Of a stretch of DNA of 64,000 bases, positions 55,973 to 64,000 are shown piece after piece. This DNA comes from Termitomyces sp. T153. Lineage: Eukaryota; Basidiomycota; Agaricomycetes; Agaricales; Lyophyllaceae. Numbering within the stretch: the first letter of the stretch is position 1; each line of letters opens with the position of its first letter. The notes below the pieces were generated by a model. That model was not told where the DNA came from. It saw only the letters and a list, made by a program, of their open reading frames with translations, and did no database searches. The stretch is taken from assembly GCA_018296165.2 (NCBI GenBank), contig JACKQL020000092.1:62001-126000 (forward strand), read 5' to 3'. The position numbers and the translations under genes are program-made.

Positions 55973-57855
55973 CTACATTGTGGGGATTCCACTATGGTGT
56001 AGTGGACTCCACCAGTGACATAGGATACAATCCAAAGCATGCTCTGCTGTAATGTAAGACACACTACATATGTATGTCTCTATGTGACAGCAAAACACCC
56101 TTATAGCCTCAAGATCCTCCTCTTCCGATGCATAATTTTCCAGATAGTCATCCTTGCTCAATAACCAATTCTCTCCTTCATCAAAAGGCCAAGAACCTTC
56201 TCATAAACTCCTCATGACAGATTTTACAAACAGCTGGTTAGGATGATCCTAGAGAAGTTTTTTGAACTTGTCAATGTTAAATAGTGTTTTGACACAAATA
56301 TTGCTCTTTAATACATTGAGAGTAGCTTGAAATATTGGATTATCCAGGAGATGTTGTGGGGGAGATAGAAGAGGAGGGGCTGTTTCTGTATCAAGAGCTG
56401 AAGGTGATATGGGTGTGTCACATTGATTGGAATCCCATACAAATCCCCTATAAAACCTTAGCTCACCAATATCAGACTCATTCAAAAGTTGCTTCTTGTT
56501 TGCCATCTTAAGAGATTGAGGTCATTGATTAACAGCTGCATCAGCTTCAATTGCTGCTGCCAACTGCTGAATGGTATTGTTGTCATCAATGGTTGAGTTT
56601 TTTAAAGCAATCTTCAACATCTCTTGCCTTGTGAGTGCCATTGCACTCACTGCATATGTTGTGGCAACACCCACCTGAACATGGATCATTTGTGCAAATA
56701 CCTAGGTTCCAATTCCAACACATGGCTGCCAACTTTTTACAAGGATTGAAATGAGTAGCAGCACTATGCTTTGTGCCTGGAGAATAATATGGCCCAACAA
56801 GAAGCTGTGCCAAGAAAGGCATATGTAATTGATTCTCATCATCCATGCAGAAGAGATTATGAGCATAATGATTGCAGGTGTCAATGTCAAAGTGTATTGC
56901 AATAGAAACTCCATTAGGAATGGATCAACAGAAATCCATAATCCTGTTCCTGTATTTTGCCAATTCTTTATCACAGTGTGGATAGAACAGCAAGACAGCA
57001 GCCATCCAGGCATTGAACATACAAATCCAATCAAACTCAGTGTGCACTGGCTTCCTGGCAGAAGCATGGTCTTTCTTAATGAGGGAAAAGTCACCCACAA
57101 AATCCTTTGGTTCATCATGATGATTAAATCCTCAATCAAAGGTCACATATACCTTTTTGAAGTTGACATAATGGTCCAGAATGACCAGTTTCCACATGGC
57201 TCTAGAATAAAGGTTCTTTAAGTGGCTCCAATTGCCCCAGGCTGATAAGAGAATCAACCACTTTCTTTTTTGCATATTCCTGATGCAGGTACCAAGTCCA
57301 CAATATGCGGGAATCTTCCAGTACATTTTCCTGCAGTGTGACCAAGTGGGGAACAGCAGTAAGGACCGATTGAGGAATGGAGGAAGTTCCAGAAGACTTC
57401 TTTGGATCTCCCAGCATTTCAGCAAGTTGCTCAAAAGTAATTGAGGAAGGAGTAATAGCATGCTCCAGCTTCTCATGCAAAGCTTCCCATGCTGCATCCT
57501 CTATGGCTTGAGCTTGAGACTCTCTGGTATTCTCATCTCCTTGAGCCAGATCAGGTGAGTGCTTGCATGAGGAAGGGATAGGGTTTTTTGACTTAACCTT
57601 ACACAACTTGATCCTCTGTGTAACCTCATCAACATGGTCTCACACTTCTGCAGCATTAAGACCAATGTCCTCAAGGGAACAAATGAACTCGGCAATTGTG
57701 AGCTTTCCCTCAATGGTATCATCGATGATTTTCTGACACACCTCAGCACAAGTGCAAACTCTCTTGATAATGGCATTGGCTTCGTCACAGATTCTCGTGT
57801 CATTGAACTTGCCATGCAGAGGCCTCCGAAGATGCTCCTTACCCCCGGAACCCAT
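55973..57855 (-). pseudogene. degenerate retroelement gag-like gene with RT lead-in (Agaricomycete type, no LTRs seen)
   Basis: It starts MGSGGKEHLRRPLHGKFNDT, then RICDEANAIIKRVC and AIEDAAWEALHEKLEHA, TFEQLAEMLGDPK, SIPQSVLTAVPHLVTLQE and KELAKYRNRI. A Cys/His cluster CWNWNLGICTNDPC..CCHNICSECNGTH lies near 56620-56690. After 56506 an RT lead-in is visible (FVKSVMRSL, WPFDEGE, YLENYASEEEDLEAIRVF). The order is what I know from an abundant reverse-transcriptase repeat of mushroom genomes, possibly DIRS/Ngaro-like; the class is not proven here. Several stops and frame shifts. The start at 57855 lies next to the return of CpG-rich host DNA. Confidence 0.6.
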
Positions 57856-57879
57856 GTTTACATCGAACCTTCTTCATAA

Positions 57880-58635
57880 ATATGTCATCAGACAGGATCA
57901 TCTTCACAGTGCCCGCTCACCTCTTTTAATAATGGAAAACGGATATCATCCTTCTAGATCCTGGTTTAACTCAAAATTATTTTCTTTTGTCGATTGCTTT
58001 TTCGGGGGGCATTCTTGTAGCGGCTCGGATTTCCCCGCTACGGAGTTTAAATGACTGGCAATTGCCAGAGCTTCGTCACCTCTGAGAGCAACGGGTCACA
58101 GAACTGTAACGTGGTTTGTTCGAACGGGACAGGTAAGTAGTTCCAATTGGTTTGTCGTGTGCAATTCCGGCGTCTTCCATTTTAGGCAGAACAGTTACAA
58201 TTCTGTCCGCGCGGGAGGAGCGACCTACTATGCGAGGTTCGGAATTGCCGACGATGTCATTATGGCCATTGGTAGATAGTCGTCCTCTCTTTCGGAGAAC
58301 ATTCGTGACAACCCTTGTGCCAGAGCTGCACTCCAACCCGCTGGTCTCCGATCTCGTCGTCGAGCCAGATCTCAAAAATCTGATTATTAATCCTTTTTCA
58401 TTCCCGCATCATCCCAGCTCAAACTTCAACTCTTCAGCTTCACGCCGCATCTTCCACCGCCACCATCCCCGCCTCTCACCTACACAGCCTTTCATAGCCC
58501 GCGCATTCAGCCTTGACCTTAATATATTCGTTGGATCGCAATGAGCTATCGCGATCACCTGGCTACAAAATTTTCCTTTCTCACCGCCGTCAAGCAGCAG
58601 AGGCAAGGGGCGTTTGTGAAATACAGAGGATGTAT
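57880..58635. other. boundary and intergenic DNA, right side of the repeat block
   Basis: From about 57840 CpG frequency returns to that of the left gene island. Open frames of 100-130 codons on both strands (58076-58544) overlap one another and carry no recognisable motif. The 3' end of the gene at 58636 lies at the right margin. Confidence 0.4.
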
Positions 58636-59806
58636 CTACAGTGCATAAGCTCTCTGCAACTGCCATGATAAGTAAAGATAAGTTCCATCTCTCCCTGCAT
58701 TGATATCCCGAGTAGCTCCTTGAGGGAGACCAGGCCAAGTCACGTTGGACAGATCTCCCAAGGAGGAATCAGAACGAACTAAGGTAAGTTTAGATATGAA
58801 CAGATACTGATTGTTCTGTCTGACGGGAAGCAGATAGCGAAAACTACCACCGGTACCTGCGGCGAGGTCGTCGTATCGTGGATCATCCTGGACTTGAATG
58901 ACAAGATCAAAATTGGTCAAGGCCTCGGAGACCTGTGGTGTATACACGGGAACGAGCCATACAAATCTGAGTCATGCTGCTGTTTAATTTCATGAGAATT
59001 TCCATATGCCATAGGCACTTACTTCCCTTCAAACCCAAAATTAATGTCGTCGCTTCCCCCGAACCAGTCTCGAACGCGATTGCTCGGTGCATGGCTCGCT
59101 TGGTCGGCATAGACGACCTTAGGTATGGATTGGTCAGTAGTACTTTGCCACTGGACGACCATGCGTTACTGTCATTCCGCTGATGTAGTTCCTTGCCTCC
59201 AGCTCCAGATCAATCAGAACCTCCTCCTCTATTTCATCTGCGGGAAGTGGAACAGATGTTGTCCGAAGTGCGGAATCTTGAACGCTCATACCAGGACCAT
59301 AGAAATGACGCTGGTAGAGGATCAGTCTGCTGTGAGCCCCGATTGTGTCTGCAGAGATAGATGGATTGATCACTCAGGACTTTTCAATCCATTTGAACAA
59401 CACGTTACTCACAGTGGCGTGTTTCTTTGATAGACCAGGTTGTGGTCTCTTCTGACTGCTCTTTAGTCGTATACTGGAGCATGTTATTGACTTCTGTGCT
59501 TGTTGAGAATCCAGCTTCAACGCTGGCGGAGACAGGACCATAAGATGCGCCAGATTGGAGCTGGATGGAACCCGACTCGACGAGCTTCCTAGCTTCCTCG
59601 GTCACTGTCTCATTGAACGTTGTAGAAGTGTATTACCCTGATGTAGTATATTCGTAGCTATGGACAATTTCACCTGGACGATCATTTACCGTCAAGTTAT
59701 GACAACATTTCGAGCATATCTTACCTGAATTTCCACTATTGTCGTAGTCGAAAACAAGTTCCCAGACATATCTGGCTGTGATGGTGAGGGTGGGTCTGGC
59801 AGACAT
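58636..59806 (-). pseudogene. pore-forming (aerolysin-like) protein gene, interrupted by a stop
   Basis: Segments on minus: 59806..59725, 59673..59413, 59348..about 59144, an ill-defined segment ending at 59023, and 58966..58636 (stop). Good donors are at 59724, 59412 and 59022. The N-terminal half has alternating Ser/Thr/Val strands (SASVEAGFSTSTEV, EETTTWSIKE) typical of the membrane-inserting hairpin region of aerolysin-fold proteins. The C-terminal part ends with DINAGRDGTYLYLSW, a motif seen in beta-prism/MABP-like modules. An in-frame TAA at 59633-59635 breaks the second segment and the third junction is unclear, so I call it a probable pseudogene; a sequencing error or missed small intron is possible. 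Such proteins in fungi are thought to act in defence. Assignment is by strand pattern, not by a named family. Confidence 0.5.
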
Positions 59807-59836
59807 GTTGATCGAGGATAATCTAGCGAATAACAA

Positions 59837-60324
59837 GGTAAAAGTGTGTTCGGGTAGGGCTGCAAATGACCTTGTTCATTGGTTTATATGCTGTCTAGTT
59901 ATATTCCAGGTAAATAAGGCAACAAGCAAATGATATAGACCGTGTAAATTTTGTTACAAATTTTCAAGTCCACGAGGTTTGACTGATCCATTAATATTCT
60001 GCACATTCTGGTCATTCTGGTTTCTTTGAGTCTTTGTGCACAGTACCTGTGACGTTCGGTCCGGACTTTACTCCGAGTTCTTATTTCGCGCGCAGATAAG
60101 GTATACGTGTCCTTCGTTAATACCATTCCATGGACCACCTTGCGCCGACAAGGCTCCACTGCCAATTCCCGAAAAAGTCGTACTCGGCCCGGAAAGAGCC
60201 ATTTACGCGAACTTGAACGACTTTGTCGTTTGTGCTCCTACCAGTGCGTCCTTTGATTGTAATTCCACTCTTCGAAGATTCTAACATTGAATGTATATTC
60301 ATTTTGTCAATGAAAAGACTCCTT
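59837..60324 (-). CDS. possible short exon of an unidentified minus-strand gene
   Basis: From an ATG at 60302 a frame runs SSKSGITIKGRTGRSTNDK and FRAEYDFFGNWQWSLVG to a possible donor GTGGTC near 60135. Composition looks coding. Acceptor-like sites (CACAG near 60050, TGCAG near 59999) follow, but no convincing second exon was found. It may be a truncated gene. Confidence 0.25.
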
Positions 60325-60910
60325 ATCCTACTGGAATGGTTCTGAGGACTCCGTCACGTTCTAAGCATATCCGGTTGATAACGACTCTGAACTTCTCCAT
60401 ATGATCTAAAATGGCGCACTACCTATTGAGCAATGCAATCTTATGTCCGATGTTCATGACGCGAATACCGCAAGTTCTTGTAGGTTTTCACCCTTTCCCT
60501 TAATTCCATCTGCCCTCACGGCCTTCTCCAACTATGAACGCTTCATGGATGCCTTCTCTCGGGCCTATAGTACTAAGCTCTTCGCGTTCTCAGATCAATC
60601 ATCATCAAAAACCCGTGAACTATTCCAGCATCACGTCCACTGAAGCCAACTAGCTTCAACCAAAAGAAATCTAAAAAAATATCTGGAATGGCCTGAGGAC
60701 TCCCCGTCATGGATCCAAAATGGTATCTATTGAGTACAATTTTTTCACCCCTATCCTATGTCCGATGACTTAGCAAGCCAATATCATGATTCACAAGTTC
60801 TGGTAAGTTCTCATGTCATGCTTCCATTTGCCCTCATGACATCGTCCAACTAGGAACGCTCCATAAATGCCATGAGCTCTCGGGCCTACGAGTCCTTCCC
60901 GTTTCCCACC
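60325..60910. repeat. diverged direct duplication of about 250 bp
   Basis: Copy 1 (about 60334-60575) and copy 2 (about 60688-60895) share ordered phrases: TGGAATGG.CTGAGGACTCC.GTCA, TATTGAG.A, CTTATGTCCGATG/CCTATGTCCGATG, CAAGTTCT.GTA, TCCATCTGCCCTCA/TCCATTTGCCCTCA, GAACGCT.CAT and TCTCGGGCCTA. Neither copy holds a convincing gene (a 66-codon frame in copy 1 is closed in copy 2). Confidence 0.65.
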
Positions 60911-61453
60911 CCTATCCTCTCAATTGAACGTTCCGAGATCAAAAATTTTCGCGTTAGTTCCAAGCATGACGAGATTCAAAAATTAACCCATTCTGCCTGG
61001 ACCTGACGCCTGGACCAGCGACCGCGTCCGAAATCTGCATTGATTTCTGATCTTACCAGATCCATTATCCACCGGGTTTAAGGCATGCATGCACCTGGTC
61101 AATGCTGGCTGGGGCTTCAGTGGCCTAGTATATAAAACCTTCGTCTTCAGTCATCGCGCCTCCAATTCTGGACTTGACTTTCGAAGTCACGGTACATCAT
61201 GCTCGGTTCGAAACCACTCTAGTGAAAAGTGATATCAGGTCGAAATGGAACAAAGCGAGTCGCCGCATCATATAGAACCTTTCTGTTTTTCCTCGTAGTC
61301 AGGGATTCTATCAGGCTACTTGTTTCGTCCTCAATGCTTCCATGATGCTTAAGCTCAATTGATGAAAGAACTCGCTGCCAGTGTTCTCCCGGAGCCCATT
61401 CCTGCTGTGCAATTGTTGTAGTGCTGCATGATCATTCTCCTCTGCCCTCTTCC
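60911..61453. other. upstream region of the small plus-strand gene
   Basis: Non-coding as far as I can tell; it holds a TATA box (next entry). An upstream non-coding exon is possible but not shown. Confidence 0.4.
61129..61137 (+). promoter_or_regulatory. TATA box, probable promoter of the 61454 gene
   Basis: CTAGTATATAAAACC is a strong TATA element on plus, about 320 bp upstream of the chosen ATG. The distance leaves room for a long 5' UTR or an unannotated leader intron. Confidence 0.45.
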
Positions 61454-61947
61454 ATGTGTTTCAATCAACCATATCATTTTTCGTATGAAACAGAGGATGA
61501 CATCCTGTCTTCGGACCTTTCCATGCTCCACGCAGTACTCTCCAAGCTTGATCGTCGCGTCTGGGACGCTCAGACTTTCAGGCCTCGATCAGACTCATTG
61601 ATCCGCATCCAGAATATCCTCACCGCCGTTAATGAAGACAATATTGAGACGACGACTTCACTCGAGTTTGATGAGCTGAACACAAGGCTGGTGTATAAGT
61701 TCTGCATCAAGAAAATACGCCCATTACGATTTTTCGGCCACAGAATGAATGGATATCGTGGTCTGGAAAAAATGCATCCATTGAAAGCATGAGTGCAATG
61801 ATCTCCCTGAGACGTGCCAAGTGGGTCTGCGCGCATTACAACCCATACGATCGTCCTCACCAGTTGGATCTCGACAAGTCTCAAGTCATAATGCATCTCT
61901 TCAGGCATGAGTACGTTCCGCCCCATCTACTTAGTATCACCCACTAA
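61454..61947 (+). CDS. small two-exon hypothetical protein
   Basis: Exon 1 61454..61690 and exon 2 61744..61947 (TAA), with a 53-nt GT-AG intron in phase 0; 146 residues. It starts MCFNQPYHFSYETEDDI; then SKLDRRVWDAQTFRPRSDS, LEFDELNTRL and, after the intron, NEWISWSG, RRAKWVCAHYNPYDRP and LFRHEYVPPHLLSI. Acidic, no signal peptide or membrane segment. Reading through the intron gives a different C-terminus of 33 residues, so splicing is an inference from codon quality. I do not recognise the family. The frame is open upstream of the ATG, so an earlier exon may exist. Confidence 0.6.
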
Positions 61948-62224
61948 TATATATCAGCCGTGGTATCTCCGACCCAGTCTTGACCCGGGATTTTTACCGT
62001 CATACTGATTCAGATCCGTATATTGTATACCTGTGTGATCTGGACTAGAGATACCTTCTTCGAGCTCAACGTTCCAACAGCGGACTTTCTTACAGTGGAA
62101 GCATTTCGCTGATTAGGTGTATGATGCTTAGAAATATGAATATGTAGTCCGTCAGATCAAGATGCAATACCAGTACACAGAATTTAATAAACAATAGTTG
62201 GTATGTAATATCAGATATACAGAA

Positions 62225-63655
62225 TCAGACTTTGAATAAATCCTGTTTCAAGTTCTGCGAAGGAGCACGGTCAACATAAAAAGGAGAATTGATGAAGATA
62301 TTCATGATATTTACCATTTTACAAAGCCGTGCCATTAGTCCGGCCAGCTGCAACAGAGTCCCGACGCCTTCGAGGATTCGCATATGCGTGAAGCCAATCT
62401 CCTACAACATGGTGAGAAAAGGACAAGACGACACCTTGAATTTCCAACCTTAATATACTCGAGTTTTGTGTATTCCGGCATTCTGTACCGGTATCAATTG
62501 ATTTTGAGAAATCAGCTAGTACGAGACTCACTCATCGAAGGTCTTGACGACACGGAATATAGTTACAACGATATCGACAGCACTGTATCCCTGATCCCAA
62601 AGTTCATTCAACTTCTCCATGGCACTATCAATCTCGCCTTTCATACAATGCCGAATGGCTGTTTGAACAATGATTGGATGAGGTTGATCACAAACTTTGA
62701 ACACATTGTCGCCTGAGACGAAGCCAAAGCCAGAATATGTCGACTGTAAGTTATTGATAGCCTGTCGCATGTCGCCTTCTGAAGTAAAAATGAGGGCGGT
62801 GAGACCATCGTCATTGTACTCAACCTGCCACAAGTAAAATTCAAATGTCGTGCAGTGTACTGGAATGTTCACCTTCTCCATCTCACAGATTTCCAATAGA
62901 CGCTTCAATATTTCTTGGTCCCTTAACTTCACGTATCGTAAGATCGCACATCTGCTCTGTATGGGCTCGATGATCTTATTGCTCATGTTACAAGCAAGGC
63001 AAAATCGTGTTGTGTTGGAATATATCTCCATCGTTCGCCGAAGTGCCTGTTGAGCACCCGCAGTCATGCTAGAAGGTCTTGTCAGCTTCATATCGTTGTC
63101 ATAGGGGCAAGGTGCACCTATCAGCTTCATCAAGAATAACTATCTTATGTCTACCCGGTGGCAAGGTGACCTTCTTCTGTGCAAATGCTTTTATCTTGTT
63201 TCGAACAACGTCGATACCTCTGCATTAATCATACGAGTTAAGAAGAGACAGTTGGATACGTAAGTCTGTTACATACCGTTCATCCGACGCATTGAGTTCC
63301 AGAACACCCTCCTTGTATGCATCACCGAGTAGTTGATGAGCGAGGCAGTGTATGCTTGTAGTCTTGCCAATCCCAGGCATGCCCTAGAACTGCGGCTTTA
63401 GGTAGCTGACAGTACGAGGATGTCATATACTCACAGATATAATTATATGAGGGCAGTTTCCGTCTCTAGCAATGACTTTCAGACGGTCAATGGTGTCAGC
63501 ATTGCCAACAATATCGTCAAGCACATGTGGCCGGTATTTTTCCACCCTGAAAGATGTAAGCCAGAATTCAAATTTTGATTCAAGACTATGCACCATGGGA
63601 GCTCGTAAGGAATTTCTGCGGGCTTTGTCGCGCTTTTGGAAGTGCTGCCAGCCAT
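62225..63655 (-). CDS. RFC4: replication factor C subunit (human RFC2 / yeast Rfc4 type), nine exons
   Basis: Exons 63655..63594, 63546..63435, 63383..63277, 63219..63118, 63068..62873, 62824..62532, 62482..62449, 62401..62315 and 62254..62225; 340 codons plus TGA. All junctions are GT-AG with consistent phase and introns of 46-60 nt. Domains: ELPWVEKYRP (RFC box), GNADTIDRL, Walker [27 protein letters not shown], Walker B ILDEADSM, the arginine-finger SRC box [10 protein letters not shown], sensor-2 [19 protein letters not shown], and the C-terminal collar domain ([34 protein letters not shown]). The pentameric RFC clamp loader uses ATP to open PCNA at primer ends. The [10 protein letters not shown] region and 340-residue length fit the RFC2/Rfc4 subunit rather than RFC3, 4 or 5. 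The gene starts 151 bp after its upstream neighbour. Confidence 0.95.
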
Positions 63656-63805
63656 TCTCAGGAGATGGACGCGGCAAATGAAGTTATGAACGACGCGTTG
63701 TGTCACGGTCAAGTGACAAGATACTGTTTGTGTCGGTTGCAAGAAGGCAAACACTGTGACGCGTGAATTTCATTTTGGACTGAGAAATTTGGGAATTGCG
63801 AGACT

Positions 63806-64000
63806 CTAGATGCTTTCCCGTTGTTCACGTCCAATTTCATGGGCGCCACTCATTTCTTCTACTAGTGAGTTTTGCACGATGCTTATCTGCATATTCTGCT
63901 TACCTGGGTTCTTGAGCCAAAAGATGTCGCCAATACTCGTCCAAAGCACCTCACCTTCGCTCATCGCCTGCTCTTCCTGATCCACGAATAGACTACCGCA
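63806..64000 (-). CDS. 3' end of an unidentified gene, two exons visible
   Basis: Exon from beyond 64000 to 63904, a 42-nt GT-AG intron (63903..63862), then the last exon 63861..63806 ending in TAG. The visible C-terminus contains LFVDQEEQAMSEGEVLW, SIGDIFWLKNP and, after the intron, EEMSGAHEIGREQRESI. Phase is kept across the intron. About 50 residues are not enough to name it. It is on the same strand as RFC and ends 150 bp before the RFC start codon. Confidence 0.6.
   Translation of the reverse strand, partial: CGSLFVDQEEQAMSEGEVLWTSIGDIFWLKNPGKQNMQISIVQNSLVEEMSGAHEIGREQRESI

Noticed and set aside
58076..58544. Overlapping 100-130 codon genes on both strands
   Set aside because: They overlap antiparallel, have no motif and no splice support; probably non-coding.
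61421..61453. Start of the small plus gene at 61421
   Set aside because: The codon there is GTG; the first in-frame ATG is 61454, which was used instead.
63277..63383. Possible one-base frame shift in RFC exon 3
   Set aside because: Recounting the bases across 63300/63301 gave 107 nt and an open frame through NASDER; the gene is intact.

Overview
The window is eukaryotic and looks like a basidiomycete fungus, most likely an Agaricomycete. Host genes have many introns of about 50 nt with GT-AG ends. The proteins read like Dikarya housekeeping genes, and the repeats are fungal Ty3/Gypsy LTR retrotransposons. Two small gene islands flank about 54 kb of nested retrotransposon DNA. No rRNA, CRISPR array or bacterial operon was seen.

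Left island (1-3.5 kb, all minus strand): the 5' end of translation initiation factor eIF3g/TIF35 (cut by the window edge), a three-exon gene for an RRM-like protein, and a two-exon CFD1/NUBP2 gene (cytosolic Fe-S cluster assembly ATPase). Right island (57.9-64 kb): a broken gene for a pore-forming-type (aerolysin-like) protein, a small two-exon hypothetical gene on plus, a complete nine-exon replication factor C subunit (RFC2-type), and the 3' end of an unidentified gene.

Repeat block, in order. (i) 3.6-11 kb holds unclassified AT-rich repeats with two solo LTRs that have target-site duplications (TSDs), plus older LTR fragments. (ii) Element A (11034-24710) is a decayed chromovirus remnant split by element E1 (11984-23131), an 11.15-kb Gypsy element with two 1064-bp LTRs. 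(iii) Element C (24711-35798, minus) is a decayed chromovirus. (iv) Element D (35799-39665, minus) is a decayed Gypsy relative of A and B. (v) Element B (40178-51283, plus, TSD ATTAT) is itself split inside its RT by element N (43034-48111, TSD CAAAC). (vi) 51.3-57.9 kb holds tRNA-like repeats, a solo LTR, a degenerate zinc-cluster-type gene and a degenerate non-LTR-bounded gag/RT. Old layers have almost no CpG and are full of stops, whereas E1 is rich in CpG.

The best candidate for an undescribed system is in E1. Between integrase and the 3' LTR, on the strand opposite gag-pol, lies a six-exon gene of 575 codons. All its introns are phase 0 and it has no internal stop, although gag-pol of the same element carries seven in-frame TGA stops and frame shifts. 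Its product has a Zn(II)2Cys6-like cluster, basic and acidic stretches and a coiled coil. The element is saturated with the hexamer TAGCGA/TCGCTA (about 60 by hand count, against about 5 expected), in LTRs, coding sequence and introns alike. An antisense gene in the same place, with an intron at the same spot before the first Cys, survives in ruins in element C, and a related one in N. I infer an element-encoded DNA-binding protein with a dispersed cognate motif, possibly a silencing-escape device. That is a hypothesis only.
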